Assembly (NCBI RefSeq): GCF_003858655.1 | Contig: NZ_RQXV01000013.1 | Location: 62,001-126,000, forward strand | Reading direction: 5' to 3' | Source: Amphritea balenae | GTDB taxonomy: Bacteria; Pseudomonadota; Gammaproteobacteria; Pseudomonadales; Balneatricaceae | Length of the DNA stretch: 64,000 nt | Part shown: one piece after another, positions 24,335 to 33,286 of the stretch | Numbering within the stretch: the stretch's first letter is position 1 | How the letters are laid out: every line of letters begins with the position of its first letter | Made by a program: the position numbers and the translations under genes | Notes under the pieces: model-generated | What the model was told of the DNA's origin: nothing | Databases searched by the model: none | Seen by the model: only the letters and a program-made list of their open reading frames with translations

Positions 24335-25666
24335 TTAGAGGATGTAGTGACTCAGATCTTCGTCCTGACTTAGTTCAGCCAGATACTGATCGACATAAGC
24401 CCGGTCAACACTGATGCTCTGACCTTCTTTATCCGATGCTGTGAAAGAGATCTCTTCCAGCAGGCGTTCCATCATTGTATGCAGGCGACGGGCACCGATG
24501 TTTTCAGTTTTTTCATTCACCTGAAAAGCAAGTTCGGCGATGCGGTCGATACCTTCCTGAATGAACTCAACAGTCACTCCTTCGGTTGCCAGCAGCGCGC
24601 GATACTGTTCAGTAAGAGAAGCGCTGGGCTCGGTCAGAATGCGGCGGAAGTCATCCGGTGTCAGGGCATTAAGCTCAACCCGGATCGGCAGACGGCCCTG
24701 CAGCTCAGGAATCAGGTCTGAAGGTTTAGCAAGATGGAATGCACCGGATGCGATAAACAGTATGTGATCGGTTTTGATCATGCCGTACTTAGTCGTCACA
24801 GTGCTGCCTTCGATTAAAGGCAGCAGGTCACGTTGCACACCTTCGCGTGAAACATCGGCGCCGGTGCCTTCGCGTTTGCAGACTTTATCGATCTCATCGA
24901 GGAACACGATACCGTTCTGTTCGACGGAATCGATAGCCATCTGCTTCAGATCGTCATCATTGACCATTTTGGCAGCTTCTTCATCGATTGACTGCTTCAG
25001 TGCTTCCTTTACTTTAATTCGGCGACTCTTGCTTGGCGTGTTACCCATGTTGGAGAACATGCTCTGCAGCTGATTGGTCATCTCTTCCATGCCCGGAGGT
25101 GCCATGATCTCAACGCCCATCTGAGGCTGGCTCAACTCGATATCGATCTCTTTGTCGTCCAGTTTACCTTCGCGCAGTTGCTTACGAAGTAGCTGACGGG
25201 TAGCGCTGTCAGGCTTTTGCTCTGGCTGTTCATCGAAGCTGGTCGGGCGGGCCGGTGGTAGCAATGCATCCAGAATACGCTCTTCTGCGGCATCTTCAGC
25301 ACGGAAGCGGACTTTGGTCATCTCCTGCTCACGTAGCATCTTGATCGCCAGATCCATCAGATCACGGATAATCGTTTCAACATCGCGGCCAACGTAACCC
25401 ACTTCGGTAAATTTAGTGGCTTCGATCTTGATGAAAGGCGCGTTAGCCAGTTTAGCCAGGCGGCGGGCAATTTCGGTTTTACCAACACCGGTCGGTCCGA
25501 TCATCAGAATATTTTTTGGCGATACCTCAGCACGCAGCTCTTCATCCAGCTGCATACGACGCCAGCGGTTACGCAGGGCGATAGCAACGGAGCGTTTGGC
25601 ATCATCCTGGCCGACAATATGGCGGTCCAGTTCGGAAACAATTTCGCGGGGGGTCATGTTAGACAT
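24335..25666 (-). CDS. hslU: ATPase subunit of the HslUV protease
   Basis: This 443-residue AAA+ unfoldase feeds unfolded substrates into HslV. Walker [10 protein letters not shown] is at 57-65 and Walker B VFLDEIDK at about 253-260. The I-domain with charged and Met-rich loops lies between (about 105-240). The pore motif GYVGRD (about 88-93) is intact. [17 protein letters not shown] marks the sensor-2 region, and the C-terminus SHYIL is the conserved tail that docks into HslV. It is 22 bases after hslV, co-transcribed from a heat-shock promoter. Confidence 0.97.
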   Translation of the reverse strand: MSNMTPREIVSELDRHIVGQDDAKRSVAIALRNRWRRMQLDEELRAEVSPKNILMIGPTGVGKTEIARRLAKLANAPFIKIEATKFTEVGYVGRDVETIIRDLMDLAIKMLREQEMTKVRFRAEDAAEERILDALLPPARPTSFDEQPEQKPDSATRQLLRKQLREGKLDDKEIDIELSQPQMGVEIMAPPGMEEMTNQLQSMFSNMGNTPSKSRRIKVKEALKQSIDEEAAKMVNDDDLKQMAIDSVEQNGIVFLDEIDKVCKREGTGADVSREGVQRDLLPLIEGSTVTTKYGMIKTDHILFIASGAFHLAKPSDLIPELQGRLPIRVELNALTPDDFRRILTEPSASLTEQYRALLATEGVTVEFIQEGIDRIAELAFQVNEKTENIGARRLHTMMERLLEEISFTASDKEGQSISVDRAYVDQYLAELSQDEDLSHYIL

Positions 25667-25688
25667 CAGTACTCTCTCAAAATGGGGC

Positions 25689-26228
25689 TCAGGCTTCTGC
25701 TACGGTGGACTGTAGCTGTTCAATGGTCAGATTCGCGTTGGTGAAAACACAGATATCTGCGGCGATCTGGAGGCTTTTTTCAACAATCTCATGGGCGCTA
25801 AGCTCGCTGTTAGCAACCAGTGCACGAGCGGCTGCCAGGGCATAGTTGCCTCCGGAGCCAATTGCGATGACGCCATCTTCAGGTTCGATGATATCGCCGC
25901 TGCCTGAGATCAGATAAGTCTTCTCATTGTTGGCAACCAGCATCAGCGCTTCCAGTTTTCTCAATACCCGATCACCGCGCCACTCTCTGGCGAGGCTGAC
26001 GACAGCGTTAAAAATATTGCCCTGATGTTTTTCCAGTTGCTGTTCAAACAGATCCAGCAGAGTGATGGCGTCGGCAGTACTACCGGCAAAACCGGTTATA
26101 ACGTCATGTTTAGCCAGGCGGCGTACTTTGCGGGCAGTGCCCTTCATTACCGTATTACCAAGTGAAACCTGACCGTCACCACCGACAACGACCTGATCGT
26201 TGCGGCGTACTGAAACAATAGTAGTCAT
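25689..26228 (-). CDS. hslV: proteolytic subunit of the HslUV protease
   Basis: This 179-residue threonine peptidase forms the double-hexamer core of Hsl[12 protein letters not shown] at the start shows the catalytic Thr2 exposed when Met is removed. [14 protein letters not shown] and the [14 protein letters not shown] block are family hallmarks. A near-perfect sigma-32 promoter lies upstream (26275-26302), so it is heat-induced together with hslU. Confidence 0.97.
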   Translation of the reverse strand: MTTIVSVRRNDQVVVGGDGQVSLGNTVMKGTARKVRRLAKHDVITGFAGSTADAITLLDLFEQQLEKHQGNIFNAVVSLAREWRGDRVLRKLEALMLVANNEKTYLISGSGDIIEPEDGVIAIGSGGNYALAAARALVANSELSAHEIVEKSLQIAADICVFTNANLTIEQLQSTVAEA

Positions 26229-26274
26229 GGGTAAAATATCCCGAATCTGTTTACGTCATTTACGATGAGTATAG

Positions 26275-26302
26275 ATATGGGAGCTGAGCGGATTATTTCA
26301 AG
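26275..26302 (-). promoter_or_regulatory. sigma-32 (heat-shock) promoter of hslVU
   Basis: On the minus strand CTTGAAA (26296-26302) and CCCATAT (26275-26281) are separated by 14 bases. This closely matches the sigma-32 consensus CTTGAAA-N13-15-CCCCATNT. It places the transcript start about 40 bases before the hslV ATG. Confidence 0.85.
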
Positions 26303-26330
26303 GTGCTGTGAATAAGATGAATGTGAGAGT

Positions 26331-27047
26331 TCAGTCGATTCGCTTAACAAGAGGCTGAATATTCATACGCACCAGACGGTCCTGTGCTTTATTCAGCATG
26401 GAGCGGTTGTCAAACGGGCCGGTACGCACCTGATGCCAGATAGTGCCGTTACTATTGGTCACTTTACGGGTTTGTACATTAGGTAAGCCTTCCAGAATCA
26501 ACCTTGCCCGCATTCGTTCCGCATCGCTGCCGCTTTGGAATGAGCCGGCCTGCAGAATATAGGTGTGTTTAGACTGGGCGTCTTTAGGCGTTGACTTATA
26601 AGGCTCGACATTGGTCGTGTCGACCTGGCTGTTGGGGAGCATCTTATAAAATTCAAACCGTTCTGACTGATCGACAACCGGTGGGCCAGAGTCAGATGGA
26701 TCTGATTGTTTTGTCTGTTTGGCTGTAGAAGCGGTGGCTGGCGCCGGCTTTTTCACCTGAGCGGGTTTGGCGGCGGGCTTGTTAACCGGTTCAGATTTTC
26801 GTGTGGCCGATGGCTGTTGTTTTGCGGTCTGTTCAGCCTGAGAGCTATTAGTTTGAGAATCATCAGGTTTAACCGATGTGAGCTGCCACAGGGCGTAGCC
26901 AAATCCAACCAGAAATAGCAGGCTGAATATGACTCTTATTAACGGGAAAGGTTTTTTTGCCGGTTTAGCTGGCGCGCTTTTGCGTCGCGGAGCCCGGCTT
27001 GCTGCGGCTCCACTATTGCGTTTTTTTGCGTAATCTTTGCGCGCCAT
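26331..27047 (-). CDS. SPOR-domain membrane protein, FtsN-like
   Basis: A 238-residue bitopic protein. A basic cytoplasmic N-terminus (MARKDYAKKRNSG..) leads into one membrane helix (about 36-55). A Lys-Pro-Ala-rich periplasmic linker follows (about 60-150), then a C-terminal SPOR domain (about 160-238, YILQAGSFQSGSDAERMRARL). SPOR domains bind denuded septal peptidoglycan; FtsN activates septal cell-wall synthesis. Position between argS and hslV and the MARKDYA start match FtsN annotations in Pseudomonas-type genomes. The gene is 13 bases after argS on the minus strand. Confidence 0.85.
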   Translation of the reverse strand: MARKDYAKKRNSGAAASRAPRRKSAPAKPAKKPFPLIRVIFSLLFLVGFGYALWQLTSVKPDDSQTNSSQAEQTAKQQPSATRKSEPVNKPAAKPAQVKKPAPATASTAKQTKQSDPSDSGPPVVDQSERFEFYKMLPNSQVDTTNVEPYKSTPKDAQSKHTYILQAGSFQSGSDAERMRARLILEGLPNVQTRKVTNSNGTIWHQVRTGPFDNRSMLNKAQDRLVRMNIQPLVKRID

Positions 27048-27060
27048 AGTGTCGCTCCGC

Positions 27061-28746
27061 TTACATCAGTTCCGGAGCGCTAACACCTAGCAGATCCAGT
27101 CCGTTAGCCAGTACCTGACGTACCGCGACAGCAAGGGTCAGACGAGCGTTACGCAGATCGGTGTCTTCGACCAGCGTTTTTTCTGAGTTGTAGAAGGTAT
27201 GGAAGTCGCTGGCCAGTTCATACAGGTAGTTTGCAACCTGATTAGGTGCGCGATTAGCAGCAGCCCGCTTAACAATTTCCGGATAACGTCCCAGATTAAC
27301 AACTAGACGCTTTTCAGCTTCAAGCTCTAAGTGCCCCAATGCATCGATACCTATTGTTTCATCCCATTGCAGATCGTTTTCTGCCAGCTTACGGAAGATG
27401 GAGCAGACCCGGGCGTGGGCATACTGAATGTAATAAACCGGATTGTCGGCAGACTCCGAGCGGGCCAGATCTATATCAAAGTTCAGGTGGCTGTCGGATT
27501 TACGCGCTGCGAGGAAGTAGCGGGTTGCATCCTGTCCTACTTCGTCAATCAGATCGCGCAGAGTCAGGTAGCTACCGGCACGCTTAGAAATTTTAACTTC
27601 TTCACCTCCGCGCATAACCGTAACCATTTGGTGCAGAACGTAATCAGGCCAGCCCTTGGGAATCTCTGCCTGAAGTGCTTGCAGGCCAGCACGAACCCGG
27701 GTGATCGTGCTGTGATGATCGGCACCCTGTTCATTAATAACGGTATCGAAACCGCGCTGCCATTTGTCCAGGTGGTAAGCAACATCCGGAACGAAATAAG
27801 TGTAGCCACCGTCGGTTTTACGCATAACCCGGTCTTTGTCATCGCCAAAGTCGGTGGTGCGCAGCCATAGAGCGCCGCCATCTTCGTAGGTGAAGCCATT
27901 ATCGATCAGTGTTTTGACTGCTGCTTCAACCTTGCCTTCGGTGTATAGCGAAGACTCTAAGAAGTAAACGTCGAAATTAACACCGAATGCTTTCAGATCG
28001 AGATCCTGCTCGTGACGCAGATAGGCCACGGCGAAGTGACGAATACCGTCCAGATCGTCGGCATCTTTAGTGCCGGTGAAGCTCTGATCAGCAGACTTAA
28101 CAGTATCGCCACGCATGAAACTTTCGGCCAGCTCGACAATGTAATCGCCGCGGTAGCCATCGGCAGGCCAGCTTTCATGATCCGGGTTCAGGCCTTTGCA
28201 ACGCGCCTGAACGGAGAGCGCCAGGTTGTTAATCTGCTGACCAGCGTCGTTGTAATAAAATTCACGGGTGACATCCCAGCCGTTGGCATCCATCAGGCGG
28301 CAAAGGCAGTCGCCGACAGCGGCGCCACGTCCGTGACCAATATGTAGTGGTCCGGTAGGGTTGGCGGATACAAACTCCACCTGCACTTTACGGCCTGCAC
28401 CGTCACTGTTACGGCCATAGTTGTGCTTTTCTTGCAGAATAACTTTGATCAGATTGCCGGTCGATGCGTCGCTGACGAAAAAATTGATAAAGCCGGGGCC
28501 GGCAATCTCGGTTTTTTCAACATTGTCTGAAGCTGGCAATGCCGCACATATCTTTTGCGACAGTTCCCGCGGGTTGGTGCGGGCTGCTTTAGCCAGCGTC
28601 AGTGCGATATTGGAGGCAAAGTCCCCGTGAGACTTGTCGCGGGTATTCTCTACCATGATTTTGGGCTGAGTGTCGGCCGGCAGCGTGCCGTCCTCAATCA
28701 GTGTGGTCAGGGCAGTATTAATCAGATCCGCAATATGTTGTTTCAT
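27061..28746 (-). CDS. argS: arginyl-tRNA synthetase
   Basis: A 561-residue class I synthetase charging tRNA-Arg. The HIGH signature is at 135-138 (PLHIGHGRG), and KISKRAG replaces KMSK. The N-terminal additional domain and the C-terminal DALR anticodon-binding domain are both present. The frame is open to a GTG at 28779, but the ATG at 28746 gives the start found in Pseudomonas homologues. It lies between priA and the FtsN-like gene on the minus strand. Confidence 0.96.
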   Translation of the reverse strand: MKQHIADLINTALTTLIEDGTLPADTQPKIMVENTRDKSHGDFASNIALTLAKAARTNPRELSQKICAALPASDNVEKTEIAGPGFINFFVSDASTGNLIKVILQEKHNYGRNSDGAGRKVQVEFVSANPTGPLHIGHGRGAAVGDCLCRLMDANGWDVTREFYYNDAGQQINNLALSVQARCKGLNPDHESWPADGYRGDYIVELAESFMRGDTVKSADQSFTGTKDADDLDGIRHFAVAYLRHEQDLDLKAFGVNFDVYFLESSLYTEGKVEAAVKTLIDNGFTYEDGGALWLRTTDFGDDKDRVMRKTDGGYTYFVPDVAYHLDKWQRGFDTVINEQGADHHSTITRVRAGLQALQAEIPKGWPDYVLHQMVTVMRGGEEVKISKRAGSYLTLRDLIDEVGQDATRYFLAARKSDSHLNFDIDLARSESADNPVYYIQYAHARVCSIFRKLAENDLQWDETIGIDALGHLELEAEKRLVVNLGRYPEIVKRAAANRAPNQVANYLYELASDFHTFYNSEKTLVEDTDLRNARLTLAVAVRQVLANGLDLLGVSAPELM

Positions 28747-28872
28747 GCTCAATGGGTACCGGCTTAAATTCAGGGACACAGGGGATGCTGTGTTTATGCT
28801 GTCTAAAAAGACCGCGTATTATCCCTTTTCGCAGGCCCTTTGTTAACCCCTGCAACAGCTATATTTGCTGTC

Positions 28873-31074
28873 TCAGAACATATCGACGGGATCAACATCG
28901 ATAGACCAGCGTACCTTACGGGATTCAGGGTCTGCGTCGATGATTCGGGTAAGACTCTGTAATTGCAGGTGCAGGGCTTTACGGTTAGCGCTTTGTAATA
29001 CCAGTTGAGCACGGAACTGGCCGGCCCGTTTCTCCATTGGGGATGGCAGGGGGCCAAGCCATTGAATGCCATCAGGTTGCAGAATATCTTCTTGTAGCAT
29101 ATTGCGAAGATTAGCTAAAAAACGTTCAGCCCTACCCTGATGATTCGCTTCCGCACGAAGCATAGCGCAGTGAATCAAGGGGGGGAGTTGTGCGCCATGA
29201 CGTTGATTAAGTTCCTGATCAGCAAAGGCTTCATAGCCTTCATTGACCAGACTGTTGATAACCGGGTGATCCGCATGATGGGTTTGCATCACCACTTTGC
29301 CGGGATGTTCAGCTCGTCCGGCTCTGCCTGCAACCTGAAGAATTAACTGGGCGGTACGTTCCATGCCGCGAAAGTCAGCGCTGAATAAACCACTGTCTGC
29401 GTTGAGAATGGCAACCAGCGTTACTTTAGGGAAGTGGTGACCTTTGGCTAGCATCTGGGTGCCGACCAGGATACAGGGGTTACCCTGATGTACGCGATCC
29501 ATAATCTGTTGCATCGCGTGCTTGCGCTGTGTGGTGTCACGATCGACCCGGATAATCGGAAATTTGGGGAAAAGTTTTTTAAGTGCTTCTTCGGTGCGTT
29601 CAGTACCCGCACCTACCGGCTTGAGTTCAGTGCTACCGCAACTATCGCACTGTGTCGGTACCGGACGCTGACTGTCGCAGTGGTGGCAGTGCAGATGAAA
29701 TGGCTTTCGATGCAACGTCATATGAGCATCGCAGCGCCGACAATCGGCCAGCCAGCCACAATCGTGACACATCAGTGTAGGGGCAAAGCCTCGGCGATTA
29801 AGGAAAATCAGAACCTGTGTGCCCTGTTCCAGATGGCTGCGGATCTGTTGCAACAGGGGTGTTGAAAGCCCATCTTGCAAGGGTAACTGTTTGATATCTA
29901 ATAGCTCAAACTGAGGAGGGCGGGCATTACCGGCGCGCTGGTTGAGCTTAAGCCAGTTGTAGCGTCCCTGCTTAGCGTTATGCAGGCTTTCTATAGAGGG
30001 AGTGGCGGTGCCCATGACTACTGGGATTTTTTCATAATTAGCGCGCATGACCGCGAGATCACGTGCTGAATAGCGAAAGCCTTCCTGCTGCTTAAAGGAC
30101 GTATCATGTTCTTCATCAATAAAAATAACACCGGGATGCAGCATCGGCGTAAATATAGCGGAGCGGGTGCCGATAATAATGCGGGCGATACCTTCTTTGG
30201 CCTGTAGCCAGGCATCCAGTCGCTGTCGGTCGGTGAGGTTAGAGTGCAGCACGACCACTTGTAGATTAAAGCGTGCTTTGAAACGCGCAACAGTCTGTGG
30301 CGTCAAACCAATCTCGGGGACCAGTATCAGTGCCTGTTTACCTGCTCTGATGAAGTGTTCAATGGCTTGCAGATAGACTTCAGTTTTACCTGACCCGGTG
30401 ACGCCCTGTAGCAGGTGGGCGGCGAATCCTGACTTGTCGATGATGCTATCAACTGCCTTTTGTTGCTCCTGATTCAGTGTCAGTGGGGCTTCATGCAGAG
30501 GATTGTTGTTGTGCGACTGATGGTCCGGCTTATGAATAAATGATTCTGCTAACTGTTTCTCTTCAAGCTTTTTAAGCAGCGGAGTTTGTCCGCCTTCGGC
30601 TCTGATCGCATCGGTGCTGATGCCCTGTGGGTGATCCAGTAATAACTGTAGTAATTCGCGTTGACGGGCAGCTGAGCGGCCTAATGCATCAATAGATGCA
30701 TCTTTAGCTGCCCGCCACAGGTGTTGGTGAGCGTATTCACAGGGCTCTCCTTTACGAAGCAGAACAGGAAGTGCCTGACTCAGGGCATCGCCGAGAGGGT
30801 GTTGGTAATAATTTCCCGCCCAGCGGGCCAGTTTGAGTAGTGTTTCAGGTAACGGTGGTTGCTGGTCGAGAATGCTTATGGCTGGTTTGAGTTTATTAAC
30901 CGGAACCTCAGTTGTTTCAGTTACTTCAAGAAGAATGCCTGTGACTTCTCGACGGCCAAAAGGTACCAGAACCCGCACTCCAGGTTTTAATTCTGTCAGA
31001 TCGCATTGAGCCGGGGGGAGGTAGTCAAACAGACGTCTCAATGGTGAGGGAATGGCCAGACGCAGGTAAGGCAT
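28873..31074 (-). CDS. priA: primosomal protein N', replication restart helicase PriA
   Basis: A 733-residue PriA, usual length, which reloads the replicative helicase at stalled forks. An N-terminal DNA-binding domain leads into Walker A GVTGSGKTE, the DEEHD Walker B motif and GTATPSIES. A zinc-binding region with eight Cys follows (CHDCGWLADCRRC and on to CDSCGS). GTQMLAKGHHFPKVTLV and QVAGRAGRAEHPG are helicase motifs V and VI. It is divergent from rpmE. Confidence 0.97.
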   Translation of the reverse strand: MPYLRLAIPSPLRRLFDYLPPAQCDLTELKPGVRVLVPFGRREVTGILLEVTETTEVPVNKLKPAISILDQQPPLPETLLKLARWAGNYYQHPLGDALSQALPVLLRKGEPCEYAHQHLWRAAKDASIDALGRSAARQRELLQLLLDHPQGISTDAIRAEGGQTPLLKKLEEKQLAESFIHKPDHQSHNNNPLHEAPLTLNQEQQKAVDSIIDKSGFAAHLLQGVTGSGKTEVYLQAIEHFIRAGKQALILVPEIGLTPQTVARFKARFNLQVVVLHSNLTDRQRLDAWLQAKEGIARIIIGTRSAIFTPMLHPGVIFIDEEHDTSFKQQEGFRYSARDLAVMRANYEKIPVVMGTATPSIESLHNAKQGRYNWLKLNQRAGNARPPQFELLDIKQLPLQDGLSTPLLQQIRSHLEQGTQVLIFLNRRGFAPTLMCHDCGWLADCRRCDAHMTLHRKPFHLHCHHCDSQRPVPTQCDSCGSTELKPVGAGTERTEEALKKLFPKFPIIRVDRDTTQRKHAMQQIMDRVHQGNPCILVGTQMLAKGHHFPKVTLVAILNADSGLFSADFRGMERTAQLILQVAGRAGRAEHPGKVVMQTHHADHPVINSLVNEGYEAFADQELNQRHGAQLPPLIHCAMLRAEANHQGRAERFLANLRNMLQEDILQPDGIQWLGPLPSPMEKRAGQFRAQLVLQSANRKALHLQLQSLTRIIDADPESRKVRWSIDVDPVDMF

Positions 31075-31150
31075 AAAAGGTGTTGTCTCCGTAGCTGAGG
31101 CGACAGTGTATGTGTTTTTTAAAGCGCTGTTAACCGGGGTGTGTGAAAAG

Positions 31151-31179
31151 CTTGATGCGATAGTGATCTGTGCGTATAA
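31151..31179 (+). promoter_or_regulatory. sigma-70 promoter of rpmE
   Basis: TTGATG (31151-31156) and a perfect TATAAT (31174-31179) are separated by 17 bases. The GC-rich stretch GCGCGGCC directly after the -10 is typical of stringently controlled ribosomal promoters. The leader to the ATG is about 84 bases. Confidence 0.8.
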
Positions 31180-31269
31180 TGCGCGGCCTTAATCCCATAA
31201 GGCTTGTATAAGCCTGCATGCGGTGCCCGGCAGAAGATCGGGTGGCGGCATACAAAAACTGAGGTTCTC

Positions 31270-31485
31270 ATGAAAAAAGATATCCATCCTAAGTACGAAG
31301 AGATCAGTGCAACCTGTTCTTGCGGTAACGTAGTTAAGACTCGCTCAACTCTGTGCAACGATATGCACATCGATGTATGCAGCGCTTGTCACCCTTTCTA
31401 CACTGGTAAGCAGAAAGATGCGACTACCGGTGGCCGTGTTGATCGCTTCAACAAGCGTTTCGGTGCACGCGGTCTTAAGAAGTAA
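31270..31485 (+). CDS. rpmE: 50S ribosomal protein L31, zinc-binding form
   Basis: A 71-residue L31 starting [20 protein letters not shown]. The four Cys (in CSCG and CSACH) mark the zinc-containing paralogue that is replaced by YkgM-like L31 under zinc starvation. The frame is open further upstream, but the ATG at 31270 matches the universal start. GAGG lies 6 bases before it. A terminator follows directly. Confidence 0.98.
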   Translation: MKKDIHPKYEEISATCSCGNVVKTRSTLCNDMHIDVCSACHPFYTGKQKDATTGGRVDRFNKRFGARGLKK

Positions 31486-31508
31486 GAGAATTTCACATTG
31501 TGATATAG

Positions 31509-31537
31509 AAAAAGGCACTCATTTGAGTGCCTTTTTT
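31509..31537 (+). terminator. intrinsic terminator of rpmE
   Basis: GGCACTC-ATTT-GAGTGCC is followed by six T and preceded by an A-run. It begins 24 bases after the stop codon. Confidence 0.9.
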
Positions 31538-31701
31538 GTTTCTGATCAATACAGGCTGATTTTTATTAAACTTTGGCATAACTAGTGAGATCGCCTGTTT
31601 TGTAGGGATTGCTCTTTTGTAAATTCTGTTTAGTCCGTCGAAAGTAGTAGAAAATGCACTGTATATCGGGCTTTTGTCAGGCTTTTGGGCTGTTTGCTGT
31701 G

Positions 31702-31730
31702 TTGAGGGACTGCTTGCTTTTCTATATGAT
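31702..31730 (+). promoter_or_regulatory. sigma-70 promoter of the malic enzyme gene
   Basis: TTGAGG (31702-31707) and TATGAT (31725-31730) have a 17-base spacer. The predicted start is about 35 bases before the ATG at 31772. The rest of the gap 31538-31701 shows nothing else that I can name. Confidence 0.6.
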
Positions 31731-31771
31731 GCCAAGTCCCAAATTTTTATAACTATGTTGGAACCGCGACC

Positions 31772-33040
31772 ATGTCTGAAGATATGAAACAAGCTGCACT
31801 CGATTATCACGAGTTTCCTCGCCCAGGTAAAATCAGTGTTGAGCTGAGTACTTCTGCTGCGTCCGCCCGTGATCTGGCGCTGGCGTATAGCCCGGGTGTT
31901 GCTGAGCCTGTACGTGCTATTGCAGAGAATCCTGAAGAAGCATACCGTTACACTGCAAAAGGTAACCTGGTAGCTGTTATTTCTAATGGTAGTGCTATTC
32001 TGGGTCTGGGCGACCTGGGTCCTCTGGCTTCTAAGCCGGTAATGGAAGGTAAATCCCTGCTGTTTAAGAAATTCGCAGGTGTAGATTCTATTGATATCGA
32101 AGTTGATTCTGAAAGCCCGCAGGCGCTGATCGATACCGTTGCCCGTATCGCTGATACATTCGGTGGTATTAACCTGGAAGACATTAAAGCACCTGAGTGT
32201 TTTGAAGTTGAGCGCGCCCTGATTGAACGTTGTAATATCCCTGTATTCCATGATGATCAGCACGGTACTGCGATTGTAACAGCAGCAGGCATGATCAATG
32301 CGCTGGAAATTGCTGGCAAGAAGCTGGAAGATGCGTCTATCGTTTGTCTGGGTGCCGGTGCTGCTGCACACGCCTGCATGACGTTGCTGGTAAATATGGG
32401 TGCTAAGGTTGAAAACATCTATATGATCGACCGTACCGGTGTTATCCACTCAGGTCGTGATAACCTGACGCCTCAGAAGGCTGCATTTGCTTCTGAAACG
32501 GATAAGCGCACTCTGGATGATGCGATTGATGGCGCCGATGTGTTTGTTGGACTGTCTGGTCCTAACCTGCTGTCTGCTGATCAGTTAAGCAAGATGGCTG
32601 CGAACCCTGTTGTATTTGCCTGTGCAAACCCGGATCCAGAGATTCGTCCCGAACTGGCTCACGAAACTCGTGATGACGTGATCATGGCGACTGGTCGTTC
32701 TGATTTCCCTAACCAGGTAAATAACGTACTGGGTTTCCCTTTCATCTTCCGTGGCGCACTGGACGTTCGTGCTTCTGCTATCAATGAAGAGATGAAGGCC
32801 GCTGCAGTACTGGCGCTGGCCGAGCTGGCTAAACAGCCTGTTCCTCAGGATGTTCTTGATGCGTACGAACTGGATTCTCTGGAATTCGGTCGTGAATACA
32901 TTATTCCTAAGCCAACTGATGAGCGTCTGCTGGGTGCGGTTTCTGGTGCAGTTGCGCAAGCAGCAATTGATACTGGTGTTGCACGTTTGCCATTGCCGGC
33001 TCATTACCCGCTGACTACGGTTGATGCGTTGCTGAAGTAA
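31772..33040 (+). CDS. NAD(P)-dependent malic enzyme, single-domain MaeB type
   Basis: A 422-residue malic enzyme that oxidatively decarboxylates malate to pyruvate. AYSPGVAEPV contains the catalytic Tyr; FHDDQHGTAIV carries the metal ligands; VCLGAGAAAHACM is the nucleotide-binding loop; CANPDPEI and FPNQVNNVLGFPFIFRGALD complete the set. It lacks the C-terminal phosphotransacetylase domain of E. coli MaeB (759 residues), as in the short form common in Pseudomonas and marine relatives. It may supply NADPH and link to the malate produced by glcB. Confidence 0.93.
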   Translation: MSEDMKQAALDYHEFPRPGKISVELSTSAASARDLALAYSPGVAEPVRAIAENPEEAYRYTAKGNLVAVISNGSAILGLGDLGPLASKPVMEGKSLLFKKFAGVDSIDIEVDSESPQALIDTVARIADTFGGINLEDIKAPECFEVERALIERCNIPVFHDDQHGTAIVTAAGMINALEIAGKKLEDASIVCLGAGAAAHACMTLLVNMGAKVENIYMIDRTGVIHSGRDNLTPQKAAFASETDKRTLDDAIDGADVFVGLSGPNLLSADQLSKMAANPVVFACANPDPEIRPELAHETRDDVIMATGRSDFPNQVNNVLGFPFIFRGALDVRASAINEEMKAAAVLALAELAKQPVPQDVLDAYELDSLEFGREYIIPKPTDERLLGAVSGAVAQAAIDTGVARLPLPAHYPLTTVDALLK

Positions 33041-33054
33041 GCTTCAGTAGGTAA

Positions 33055-33084
33055 TAAAAAAACCCGGCTATGCCGGGTTTTTTT
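33055..33084. terminator. intrinsic terminator of the malic enzyme gene
   Basis: CCCGGC-TAT-GCCGGG is flanked by A7 and T7. It lies 15 bases after the stop codon and could work in both directions. Confidence 0.9.
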
Positions 33085-33231
33085 GTGTCTGAGATAATTT
33101 CAACTGGCGTTTTAGTCTGCTGTCGTATTACCGGGTAAGAAAATCCGGCCAGTTGACTAGGATCGGCTGTATTGCTTCATTGGTCATTTAATACGGTTAG
33201 TCTGTTACTGAGGCGGGTTGCTATAAGTAAT

Positions 33232-33261
33232 AAAAAAGCCCGGCGATTGCCGGGCTTGTTT
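33232..33261 (-). terminator. intrinsic terminator of the PBP1A gene
   Basis: AAGCCCGGC-GATT-GCCGGGCTT, with a run of six A on the plus strand giving T6 on the minus strand after the hairpin. It lies about 26 bases beyond the stop of the PBP1A gene. Confidence 0.85.
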
Positions 33262-33286
33262 TAGTCAGGTTGTTTGGATAAGCAGA

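Noticed and set aside
31493-32449. Minus-strand 318-codon frame opposite the malic enzyme gene
   Set aside because: It overlaps the rpmE terminator, the promoter and the conserved malic enzyme sequence.
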